Positions 52,397-60,556 of a stretch of DNA of 64,000 nucleotides are shown here, one piece after another. The notes beneath the pieces were generated by a model, which did not search any database, was not told the DNA's origin, and was given only the letters and a program-made list of their open reading frames with translations. A program made the position numbers and the translations under genes. The stretch's first letter is position 1; every line of letters begins with the position of its first letter. This DNA is from Marinimicrobium sp038419845 (GTDB lineage: Bacteria > Pseudomonadota > Gammaproteobacteria > Pseudomonadales > Cellvibrionaceae), in NCBI RefSeq assembly GCF_038419845.1, contig NZ_JBCAQT010000013.1, positions 62,001 through 126,000 of the forward strand, written 5' to 3'.

Positions 52397-52807
52397 ATGC
52401 AACGAATGAAACAGAAAGGTTTTACCCTGATCGAAATCATGGTGGTGGTGGCGATTATCGGGCTGCTGGCAGCACTGGCCTACAATTCTTACACCGGCCA
52501 GGTCATGCGCAGCAACCGCTCGGATGCCAAATCCGCGCTCAACGACGTGGCGCAGCGATTGCAGCGTTGTTACACCACCTACAGCGCTTATAACTCTGAT
52601 GAGTGTGGTGTGCACACAGAGCTGGACGCGGGGGTGATCGACTCCAGTGAAGGGATGTACGAGGTGGACTATGAGGCCGGCAGCATTAGCGCCACGACGT
52701 TTACTCTGGTCGCGACGCCGGTGAGGCCCCCCCAGACCAACGACGACGAGTGCGATGATATGTCGCTGGCGCACACGGGGCGCCGTGCGCCCGCCGACTG
52801 CTGGTAG
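52397..52807 (+). CDS. pilE: type IV minor pilin PilE
   Basis: A 136-residue prepilin, leader MQRMKQKG, FTLIEIMVVVAIIGLLAALAY, then SDAKSALNDVAQRLQRCYTTY with a disulfide pair in the C-terminal part (DECDDMSL). It fits the minor pilin PilE that closes the fimU-pilV-pilW-pilX-pilY1-pilE cluster. AAGGG lies 6 nt upstream of the chosen ATG; ATG 52394 is equivalent. It is convergent with pilR, 28 nt apart. Confidence 0.9.
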   Translation: MQRMKQKGFTLIEIMVVVAIIGLLAALAYNSYTGQVMRSNRSDAKSALNDVAQRLQRCYTTYSAYNSDECGVHTELDAGVIDSSEGMYEVDYEAGSISATTFTLVATPVRPPQTNDDECDDMSLAHTGRRAPADCW

Positions 52808-52835
52808 ACTGGTTTTCAAGCGTGGTTTTTGAGGC

Positions 52836-54224
52836 TTAGTCCCGGTCCAGCCCGAGCTTGTTGAGTCGGTACCGCAGTGAACGGAAACTGATGCCCAGGT
52901 TCTTGGCCGCCTGGGTTTTGTTCCACTTGGCCTCTTCCAGGGAATGGCAGAGGATGTCCTTCTCGATTTCTTCAAGGTAGGCATCGAGCGAAGGGTAATT
53001 GGCGCAGTTCGCCGGATGGTTGATGGCAGAGCCAGTGTTTCCGGCTGGCGTCTGATCTGCCGGGGTGTTCAGCGGTACGGTGTCCGAAGGCAGGTGCAGG
53101 TCGGGGGCATCGAGTACTTCGGTTTCACACAGGGTGAACGCCCGTTCCAGTATGTTTTCCAGCTCGCGCACGTTGCCCGGGAAGGGGTACTCGCACAGGC
53201 TTTTCAGCGCGCTCTGGCTGAGTTGTGGTGTGGGCAGGTTCACCTCTTTGGCCAGTTTCTGCAGCGTGTGACGGGCGAGAATCGCGATGTCCTCTTTGCG
53301 TTCTCTCAGGGGCGGCACCCGCAACTGAATCACATTCAGGCGATAGAAAAGGTCCTGCCGGAAACGGCCCTGCTGCACCTCCAGCTCCAGCGCCTTGTGC
53401 GTGGCGCAGAGGATGCGCACATCGGTTTTGATTTCCGCCTGGCCGCCCACCGGCCGAATGGCCTTCTCCTGAATCGCGCGCAACAATTTGACCTGCATAT
53501 CCAGCGGCAGATCGGCCACCTCATCCAGAAACAGGGTCCCACCTTCGGCGCTTTGAAAGAGCCCGGCTTTGTCCTGATGCGCGCCGGTAAAGCTGCCTTT
53601 CTTGTGACCAAAAAACTCACTCTCCATCAGCTCGCGCGGTATGGCGCCGCAGTTCACTGCGACAAAATCGCTTTTGGCGCGGGGGCCCAGTTTATGGATA
53701 GAGCGTGCCACCAGTTCCTTGCCGACGCCGGATTCTCCCGAGATATAAACCGGCGCCTGGGATCGGGCCAGTTTCTGGATGCTGGTGGTCAGGTCCTGAA
53801 TCGCCCGGGATTGGCCGACGATCAGACACTCTCCCGGCAGGGGGCTCGGGGGGAGCTCGCTGGATTGAATGGCGGTGGTCACCAGCTTGCGCAGGGCTGT
53901 CAGGTCGACGGGTTTGGATACAAAATCAAAGGCGCCCGCCTTCATCGATTCGATCGCGGCATCGATACTGCCGTGGGCCGTAATGACGGCCACCGGCAGG
54001 CGCGGGTAATATTGCTGAATGTGCTCGACCAGATCCAGGCCATTGCCATCGGGCAGACGCATGTCAGTCAGGCAGAGATCGTAGTGATTGTCCGCCAGTA
54101 AGCGTTTGGCCTGAGCCAGGTTTTCCACGCTGTGGGTGTCAATGCGCATGCGTCCAAGCGTGATTTCCAGCAGCTCTCGGATGTCGGGTTCGTCGTCGAT
54201 GACCAGGGCGCGTTTATTGTTCAT
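52836..54224 (-). CDS. pilR: sigma-54-dependent response regulator PilR
   Basis: A 462-residue NtrC-family regulator. Receiver domain (1-120) with phosphoacceptor Asp in DLCLTDMRLPDGNG. AAA+ domain (about 140-370) with GESGVGKELVARSIH, the sigma-54 loop GSFTGA, and GGTLFLDEVADLP. C-terminal Fis-type helix-turn-helix KTQAAKNLGISFRSLRYRL. It activates pilin transcription on phosphorylation by PilS. It follows pilS on the minus strand (31 nt gap). Confidence 0.95.
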   Translation of the reverse strand: MNNKRALVIDDEPDIRELLEITLGRMRIDTHSVENLAQAKRLLADNHYDLCLTDMRLPDGNGLDLVEHIQQYYPRLPVAVITAHGSIDAAIESMKAGAFDFVSKPVDLTALRKLVTTAIQSSELPPSPLPGECLIVGQSRAIQDLTTSIQKLARSQAPVYISGESGVGKELVARSIHKLGPRAKSDFVAVNCGAIPRELMESEFFGHKKGSFTGAHQDKAGLFQSAEGGTLFLDEVADLPLDMQVKLLRAIQEKAIRPVGGQAEIKTDVRILCATHKALELEVQQGRFRQDLFYRLNVIQLRVPPLRERKEDIAILARHTLQKLAKEVNLPTPQLSQSALKSLCEYPFPGNVRELENILERAFTLCETEVLDAPDLHLPSDTVPLNTPADQTPAGNTGSAINHPANCANYPSLDAYLEEIEKDILCHSLEEAKWNKTQAAKNLGISFRSLRYRLNKLGLDRD

Positions 54225-54255
54225 GAGTCACTGTCAACTGAATTGTCTGGGTGCA

Positions 54256-55869
54256 TTATACGGCCCGCTCCGGATGGGCCAGCTGGATGTGGAAGCAGCT
54301 CAGCCCCTCGTCGGTGCGCTGGTAGTGTATTAGAGCCTGATTCGCTTCGCAAAGCTCCTTGCAGATGAACAGCCCGAGCCCGGACCCTGTATTCTCGGTC
54401 GTGTAGAAGGGCTCAAAGATATGTTTGCGCTGTTCGGTGTCAATGCCTCGGCCCCAATCCACTACGCGGATGTAAGGTTGCTGGGTGCGCGGCTCAATGC
54501 CGGCCTCCAGAAGGAGTTGGTTCTGCCCCGTCGCCTCGCGGCTGTAGCGCAGTCCATTGTCGCACAGGTTGGTGAGCACTTGCTGGAGTTGGCCCGGATC
54601 AAACTTCCCGGTAATGTCTTTGTTTTTCAGCGACAGCTCTATTTCCGCCGAAGCGCCCGGCCCGGCGCCGTACTCTTCAACAAACTGCGGCAGCCATTCC
54701 TGCAGCAGCACGCGCTGCGGTTGTGAATTGCGACGCCGGGACAGCTGCAACACGTTCTCGATAATCTGATTCACCCGCTTGCTGTGGTTGTCGATAATAC
54801 GCAGGAGTTTACGGTCGTCTTCCGAAATCTGCTCCGATTCGCCCAGTAGCTGACTGGCATGACTGATGGCGCCCAGTGGGTTGCGCACCTCGTGGGCAAT
54901 ACTGGCGGTCAGCCGGCCCAGGGACGCCAACTTCAGCTGTTGGGCCTGTTGGGTAATCAGCCGGTTGTCTTCCACAAAAATCAGGGTTTCGGCGTCTGAT
55001 TCCGTGGCCAGCGGAGCGAAATTGATTTTGACCTCCCGGTTTGAGCCCTCATCCAGCTTGACGATCGGTGAGATCTGCTGGCCCTCCTGCCAGCGCTCGA
55101 ATTGTTGACAGAGCAGGGGAATCTGCTCCAGCGGTGTCGAAGAGGCCTCAGACGGATGCATGCCCAACAGGTCGGCCGCCGAGCGGTTGAACAGCTCGAT
55201 CTTCCGGTGTCGGTTGAGCACGACGATTCCTGTGCGCATGCGCTCGACGATCAGCTGTGCCAGCTTTTGCAGATGCGCGGCCTGCTCGGCCTGCTCGAGC
55301 GCCTCCTGGGTGCTGGTACGGATCTTCCGGCTCAGATACTGAAAGGTCAGGGCGGTGATGAACAGCAGAGCGCCCAGGGTGCCGGCCGAAAACAGCGTCT
55401 GGTTGTCGATTGATTGTAGCCAGAGTCGGGCCACGCTCTCGCCGATGACCGCGATGCTGGCCAGTGCCGCCAGCAGTACGGCCAACTGCCCCGGCAACAG
55501 CATGCCGCCGGCGGCCACGACCACCAATTGCAGATACCCCAGACCACTCAAGGCCCCGCCGCTGGCGTACATCAGCAGCGCAATGGCGGCGACATCCACC
55601 ACGAGCAATACGAATGACTGCTGGATGGAGGGCAGAAACTTGGCCCGCCAAAGCAGTCCGAGCGTGACAATATTCAGAGCCGTGTAAGTGATGGAAGTGG
55701 TGAGGAAAATGTCGGGGTGATCGTTGCCCAGAATGTTGGGCGCGATATCGCCCTGAAACATCAGCAACAGGAGGCTGCCCAACAGTGTCCGGTAGTAGGT
55801 GTAAACGCGCAGCAGATCATAGTTGTTGTAACTGGAGGCGCGGTTGATGACGGAGTCGGCTAGGGCCAT
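54256..55869 (-). CDS. pilS: sensor histidine kinase PilS
   Basis: A 537-residue kinase. Six membrane helices lie in the first 190 residues, typical of PilS. A PAS domain follows (about 210-310, IVVLNRHRKIELFNRSAADLLG). The dimerisation/phosphoacceptor helix has His in SIAHEVRNPLGAISHASQLL (about 325), and the ATPase has NLCDNGLRYS, DWGRGID and GSGLGLFICKELCE. It senses pilin in the membrane and controls PilR. The ATG at 55869 is divergent from nadE. Confidence 0.94.
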   Translation of the reverse strand: MALADSVINRASSYNNYDLLRVYTYYRTLLGSLLLLMFQGDIAPNILGNDHPDIFLTTSITYTALNIVTLGLLWRAKFLPSIQQSFVLLVVDVAAIALLMYASGGALSGLGYLQLVVVAAGGMLLPGQLAVLLAALASIAVIGESVARLWLQSIDNQTLFSAGTLGALLFITALTFQYLSRKIRTSTQEALEQAEQAAHLQKLAQLIVERMRTGIVVLNRHRKIELFNRSAADLLGMHPSEASSTPLEQIPLLCQQFERWQEGQQISPIVKLDEGSNREVKINFAPLATESDAETLIFVEDNRLITQQAQQLKLASLGRLTASIAHEVRNPLGAISHASQLLGESEQISEDDRKLLRIIDNHSKRVNQIIENVLQLSRRRNSQPQRVLLQEWLPQFVEEYGAGPGASAEIELSLKNKDITGKFDPGQLQQVLTNLCDNGLRYSREATGQNQLLLEAGIEPRTQQPYIRVVDWGRGIDTEQRKHIFEPFYTTENTGSGLGLFICKELCEANQALIHYQRTDEGLSCFHIQLAHPERAV

Positions 55870-55964
55870 GAAATCGCTCGGGTTATGGGACTGATGGCTT
55901 TGCGTCGCGACGCCAATTGGCGGACAATGCAGGCTTTTCAGTTTATCAGGAAGCGGACACGATT

Positions 55965-57590
55965 ATGTCAAGTTTGAGTATCGCGCTGGCTCAAATCAAC
56001 CCCCTGGTGGGAGATATCCCCGGCAACACCGAAAAGGTGATCCATTGGGCGCGTGAGGCGCAAGAGCGGGGGGGCGATGTGATTGTGTTTCCCGAGCTTA
56101 CCCTGTCCGGCTATCCGCCGGAAGATCTGCTGCTGCGCCCGAGTATGGCACTTCGGGTCGACCGGGCATTGGATCAGATCAAGAACGCCGACCTGACGAT
56201 TACTCTGGTGCTTGGTTATCCACGCGTGGTGGCCGGCCGGGTGTTCAATATGGCGGGGGTCATTGCCGGGGGCCAGTTGGTGTGCGAGTACGCCAAGCAG
56301 TGCCTGCCCAACTACCAGGTGTTCGATGAAATGCGCTACTTTGTGCCGGGCGACAGTGCCTGTGTTTTTGATCTCAAAGGCATCCCGACCTCGCTGACCG
56401 TGTGCGAAGACATCTGGCAGCCGGGCCCGGTGGATCAGGCGCGCGAGGCCGGCGCCCGGCTGATGCTCAACCTCAATGCCTCACCGTTTCACCGGGGCAA
56501 GCCCCTCGAGCGCGAACAGCTGCTGGCTGAACGGGCCCGTCAGGGCCATATGCCCATTGTTTACGTGAACCAGGTGGGCGGCCAGGATGAGCTGGTATTC
56601 GATGGTGGCTCGGTGGCGGTGAATGCCGCCGGGGAGCTGTGCCGCCGTCTGCCGGCCTGGGAAGAGTCGCTGGAGCTACTGCAGACCAGCTGGCACGAGG
56701 GCCAGGTCCACATGGGCCATCAGGCTCTGGCACCGCAACAACAGGACCTGGACTCGGTGTATAACGCCCTGGTAACCGGCACCCGCGATTATGTGAACAA
56801 GAACCGCTTCAGAGGGGTGGTTCTGGGGCTGTCCGGGGGAATCGACTCGGCGTTGACGCTGGCCATCGCGGTGGATGCGCTGGGGCCCGAGCGGGTGACC
56901 GCGATCATGATGCCGTTTCGCTATACCTCCGAGATGAGCCAGACTGATGCGGCCGAGCAGGCCCGGCGGATGGGGGTGGCCTACCACTCTCTGAGTATCG
57001 AGCCCATGTACGAAGCGTTCATGAGCACATTGGAGCCGGTGTTTGCCGGCGCTGAGCGCGATACCACCGAGGAAAATCTGCAGGCCCGATGCCGGGGCGT
57101 GCTGTTGATGGCCTGGTCCAATAAAAAGGGCGACCTGGTGCTGACCACGGGTAACAAGAGCGAGCTGGCGGTAGGGTACTCCACCCTCTATGGCGATATG
57201 GCCGGGGGCTTTGATGCCCTCAAAGACGTGCCCAAAATGCTGGTTTTTGCCCTGGCCCGTTACCGCAACACGTTGGGAGAGGTCATTCCTCCCGGGGTCA
57301 TTACCCGCCCACCCTCGGCCGAGCTGGCGCCCGACCAGAAGGACGAAGACAGCCTGCCGCCCTATGAGGAGCTGGATCAGATCCTGGAGCGCTATGTGGA
57401 GCACGATCTGAGTGCCGAGGCGATCATCACCGAGGGCTTTGCCCGGCAGGACGTTGAGCGGGTGGTACGACTGGTGGACCTGAACGAGTACAAACGCCGT
57501 CAGTCCCCCGTGGGGGTCCGGATCACTCAGCGCGGGTTTGGCCGCGACCGGCGCTACCCGATCACCTCGGGCTGGAAGCTGGGCGAATAG
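55965..57590 (+). CDS. nadE: glutamine-dependent NAD+ synthetase
   Basis: A 541-residue two-domain enzyme. The glutaminase half has the Glu-Lys-Cys triad in FPELTLSGYPPEDLL (about 45), AKQCLPNYQVFDE (about 113) and SLTVCEDIW (about 148). The synthetase half has LGLSGGIDSALTLAI (about 290) and TTGNKSELAVGYSTLYGDM. It amidates NaAD using glutamine. ATG 55965 has AGGAAG 11 nt ahead; a longer frame from 55917 lacks one. Convergent with bamD, separated by a terminator. Confidence 0.96.
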   Translation: MSSLSIALAQINPLVGDIPGNTEKVIHWAREAQERGGDVIVFPELTLSGYPPEDLLLRPSMALRVDRALDQIKNADLTITLVLGYPRVVAGRVFNMAGVIAGGQLVCEYAKQCLPNYQVFDEMRYFVPGDSACVFDLKGIPTSLTVCEDIWQPGPVDQAREAGARLMLNLNASPFHRGKPLEREQLLAERARQGHMPIVYVNQVGGQDELVFDGGSVAVNAAGELCRRLPAWEESLELLQTSWHEGQVHMGHQALAPQQQDLDSVYNALVTGTRDYVNKNRFRGVVLGLSGGIDSALTLAIAVDALGPERVTAIMMPFRYTSEMSQTDAAEQARRMGVAYHSLSIEPMYEAFMSTLEPVFAGAERDTTEENLQARCRGVLLMAWSNKKGDLVLTTGNKSELAVGYSTLYGDMAGGFDALKDVPKMLVFALARYRNTLGEVIPPGVITRPPSAELAPDQKDEDSLPPYEELDQILERYVEHDLSAEAIITEGFARQDVERVVRLVDLNEYKRRQSPVGVRITQRGFGRDRRYPITSGWKLGE

Positions 57591-57598
57591 GCGGGCAC

Positions 57599-57626
57599 AA
57601 AAAAGCCCGCGCTGGGCGGGCTTTCT
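57599..57626. terminator. bidirectional terminator between nadE and bamD
   Basis: AAAGCCCGC (57602-57610) pairs with GCGGGCTTT (57616-57624). A run of A residues on the left and T residues on the right make it usable from both sides of this convergent pair. Confidence 0.88.
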
Positions 57627-57637
57627 CGGGTCGTCGA

Positions 57638-58549
57638 TCAGGCATCGCCCGGTCTGGGTGTGGGCGAATCCTGATACTCCGGATTGTACCGCTCCCGGCT
57701 GTCAAAGCCCGCGGGCTCGCTTTTGTCGAACAGGCCGAACGTCACCAGACTCAACCAGCTGCGGCCGCCGTCATCGGCGCGGTATTGAAAGTCAAAGCTG
57801 CCGTCGTCATTCAGCGCCGGGTGATCCGGGTAGTTGAGCTTGAGCACTTCCAGCATCTGATCCGACAACTCGGGCATGTCCAATAGATGATAACCCTGTA
57901 CCATCACCGCCAGTGCGTCGGGCATGGCCGGGCTGCGGTGGTAATTCTCGAGCACATAGCGCCCGCGGTTGGTTGCCGCCAGATAGGCGCCGCGCTTGAA
58001 GTAGTAGTTGGCCACATGAATTTCATAGCGGGCCAGGAGGTTGCGCAGGTAGAGCATCCGGCGTTTGGCGTCGGGCGCGTAGATACTGTCCGGGTAGCGC
58101 GCGAGCAGCTGCGCGAAATGCGACAGGGATTCGCGGGCCGCCCCCGGGTCGCGCTGGGTCAGATCCGTCGGGATCACCCGCTCGAACATGCCCTTACCCT
58201 CGGTAAAAGAGCTGAGGCCCTTCATGTAATAGGCGTAGTCGGTGTTGCGGTGCTGAGGATGCAGGCGGATGAAGCGATCCGCCGTCGCGGCGACCATTTC
58301 CGGCTGACCGGAGCGATAATAGGCGTAAATCAGCTCCAGTTGCGCCTGTTCGGCATAGGTGCCGAAGGGGAAATTCTCTTCCAGCGCCTGAAGGTTACTG
58401 ATGGCCGTTTCCCACCGGCTCCGGTTCAGCTGCTCTTGCGCCGCCTCATAGAGGTCGGCCTCACTGGTATACTGATCAGCGGGGTCGGTAGTGGAACAGG
58501 CTGCCAGCGCAAAAAGGCCGCCGAATATCAACAGTTGCAGGGCTCGCAT
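57638..58549 (-). CDS. bamD: outer-membrane assembly lipoprotein BamD
   Basis: A 303-residue lipoprotein. Signal peptide MRALQLLIFGGLFALAACS with lipobox LAAC (Cys18). Five TPR-like repeats are recognisable (LYEAAQEQLNRSRWETAISNLQALEENFPFG as the first, seen over several motifs). BamD is the essential accessory factor that binds BamA and folds beta-barrels, including the TonB receptors in this window. The C-terminal extension after residue 260 is Asp/Arg-rich and is not conserved in short relatives. Confidence 0.95.
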   Translation of the reverse strand: MRALQLLIFGGLFALAACSTTDPADQYTSEADLYEAAQEQLNRSRWETAISNLQALEENFPFGTYAEQAQLELIYAYYRSGQPEMVAATADRFIRLHPQHRNTDYAYYMKGLSSFTEGKGMFERVIPTDLTQRDPGAARESLSHFAQLLARYPDSIYAPDAKRRMLYLRNLLARYEIHVANYYFKRGAYLAATNRGRYVLENYHRSPAMPDALAVMVQGYHLLDMPELSDQMLEVLKLNYPDHPALNDDGSFDFQYRADDGGRSWLSLVTFGLFDKSEPAGFDSRERYNPEYQDSPTPRPGDA

Positions 58550-58689
58550 AGGGTTAAAACTCGTTTACGATTCAAATGTCAGCCGGGCCTGTATCATTGC
58601 CGACCGCAGACAGCGGGCTATTAAAACACAGAGCGTGCGGATACCAAAGCGTCCGCAAGCTCGTCGACAAACAGAGGTGATCGCGCCCC

Positions 58690-59637
58690 ATGGCCGATAA
58701 ATTACAACAGAATGCCCGTGTTCCCGCCGAAATGGGCGGTATGCGGTTCGACCAGGCTGCCTCCAGCTTGTTCCCCGAATTTTCCCGTGCCCGGCTACAA
58801 ACCTGGATCCGGGACGGCCAGTTGATGCTCAACGGCCGCATCGCCAAGCCCAAGGAGCGCCTGATCGGCGGAGAGGCACTGGCACTCGAAGCCGAGCTGG
58901 AGCCCCAGGGCAACTGGCAGCCCGAGGCGATCGACCTGGATATCGTCTATGAAGACGAAGAGCTGCTGGTGATCAACAAGCCGGCCGGTCTGGTGGTGCA
59001 CCCGGCGGCGGGGAACCAGACCGGTACCCTGCTCAATGCGTTGCTGCACCACAGCCCGGCCCTCGAATCGGTGCCCCGGGCCGGTATCGTCCACCGGCTG
59101 GATAAAGACACCACCGGCCTGATGGTGGTGGCCAAGACCCTTTCGGCCCACACCGATCTGGTGGACCAGTTGCAGGAGCGTGTCGTCAGCCGGGAATATG
59201 AAGCGGTGGCCATTGGCACCATGACCGGCGGCGGGACCGTCGATGCGCGCATTGGTCGCCACCCTCAGCAGCGCAAGCAGATGGCCGTGGTCGACACCGG
59301 CGGCAAGCGCGCCGTGACCCACTATCGTCTGGTGCAGCGGTTTGCGGCCCACACCCATATTCGGGTCAAGCTGGAAACCGGTCGCACCCATCAGATTCGG
59401 GTGCATATGGCCCACGTGCGCCACCCGCTGGTCGGCGATGGCACTTATGGCGGACGTTTCAAGATTCCCAAGGGGGCCAGCGAAGAGCTGATCCAGGCAC
59501 TGAAAAGCTTTCCCCGTCAGGCGCTGCATGCCGCGACCCTGGGGTTGGAACACCCGGCCACGGGTGATTACTGCGAGTGGACGGCCCCTTTGCCCGAGGA
59601 TATGCTCGCGCTGTTGGCGGCACTGAAACAGGGCTGA
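58690..59637 (+). CDS. rluD: 23S rRNA pseudouridine synthase RluD
   Basis: A 315-residue enzyme. An S4 RNA-binding domain (about 15-75, RARLQTWIRDGQLMLNG) precedes the catalytic domain, with Asp in GIVHRLDKDTTGLMVVAKT (about 140) and KLETGRTHQIRVHMAH (about 230). It isomerises uridines 1911, 1915 and 1917 in helix 69. Divergent from bamD (140 nt) and 58 nt upstream of pgeF. Confidence 0.95.
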   Translation: MADKLQQNARVPAEMGGMRFDQAASSLFPEFSRARLQTWIRDGQLMLNGRIAKPKERLIGGEALALEAELEPQGNWQPEAIDLDIVYEDEELLVINKPAGLVVHPAAGNQTGTLLNALLHHSPALESVPRAGIVHRLDKDTTGLMVVAKTLSAHTDLVDQLQERVVSREYEAVAIGTMTGGGTVDARIGRHPQQRKQMAVVDTGGKRAVTHYRLVQRFAAHTHIRVKLETGRTHQIRVHMAHVRHPLVGDGTYGGRFKIPKGASEELIQALKSFPRQALHAATLGLEHPATGDYCEWTAPLPEDMLALLAALKQG

Positions 59638-59695
59638 TCAACGCCCGGCCCACACTTCGAAATAGAAGCATCAATTAGAAGGACGGAGAATACCT

Positions 59696-60457
59696 ATGCC
59701 GACCCCTGAGTTCATCGTTCCCGACTGGCCGGCCCCGGCGAGCGTCAAGGCCGCCATCAGCACCCGATCGGGCGGGGTGAGTGAAGGCGCTTATGCCTCC
59801 TTTAACCTCGCCCATCACGTGGGTGACAGTGAACCAGCGGTAGAGGACAACCGGCGGGCTCTGCAGAACACACTGAAGCTGCCCGGGCCGCCCCAGTGGC
59901 TGGAGCAGGTTCACGGCACCCAGGTGGTGGAAGCTCAGGCCGACGACTGGGTGCGCACGGCGGACGGCTGCGTGACCGATCAGCCGGGCCTGGCCTGCTC
60001 GGTTCTGACCGCCGATTGCCTGCCGGTGCTGTTGTGCAACCGCCAGGGCACGCGCGTGGCGGCGGCCCACGCCGGTTGGCGGGGGCTGGCCAGTGGTGTG
60101 CTGGCCGCCGCCGTGGCCCGCTTCAATGAGCCCTCGGCCGACTTGATGGCCTATCTGGGGCCGGCTCTCTCCCAAGAGCATTTTGAAGTGGGAGTGGAGG
60201 TGTTGGAGGCGTTTTTCGAGGCGGCGCGCAATGCCGAGCATGCAGATCAGGTGGCGGCCTCTTTCTGCCCCTCCGAGCGACCGCTGCATTTTCGGGCCGA
60301 TCTCTATGCGCTGGCGCGGGCCGAATTGCAGGCGTTGGGGCTGACCCGGGTCTACGGTGGCGATTACTGCACCTATCGTGACTCTGAGCGTTTTTACTCG
60401 TTCCGCCGCGATGGGACGACAGGCCGGATGGCGAGCTTGATCTGGATCAACTCCTAG
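59696..60457 (+). CDS. pgeF: peptidoglycan editing factor PgeF (YfiH)
   Basis: A 253-residue DUF152/laccase-domain protein. Landmarks: STRSGGVSEGAYASFNL at about 25, CSVLTADCLPVLLCN at about 100, AAHAGWRGLASGVL at about 125 and YRDSERFYSFRRDGTTGRMA near the C-terminus. The metal-site Cys-His-His triad is seen. It hydrolyses misformed L-Ser muropeptide precursors. AGAAGGACGG lies upstream of the ATG. The bamD / rluD-pgeF-clpB order is common. Confidence 0.95.
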   Translation: MPTPEFIVPDWPAPASVKAAISTRSGGVSEGAYASFNLAHHVGDSEPAVEDNRRALQNTLKLPGPPQWLEQVHGTQVVEAQADDWVRTADGCVTDQPGLACSVLTADCLPVLLCNRQGTRVAAAHAGWRGLASGVLAAAVARFNEPSADLMAYLGPALSQEHFEVGVEVLEAFFEAARNAEHADQVAASFCPSERPLHFRADLYALARAELQALGLTRVYGGDYCTYRDSERFYSFRRDGTTGRMASLIWINS

Positions 60458-60476
60458 CGCTTCGAAGAGCGCCTCC

Positions 60477-60505
60477 CTTGCTTTTTCACCACTGTGCCCC
60501 CATTT
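60477..60505 (+). promoter_or_regulatory. sigma-32-type heat-shock promoter for clpB
   Basis: CTTGCTT (60477-60483) and CCCCATTT (60498-60505) with a 14-nt spacer match the consensus CTTGAAA-N12-16-CCCCATNT, including an exact -10. It lies 52 nt upstream of the clpB ATG, the position expected for a stress promoter of this gene. Confidence 0.85.
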
Positions 60506-60556
60506 CCTTAACCATAATGGGGTTATTAGTGATTGCGGAATAAGTGAGGCATATCC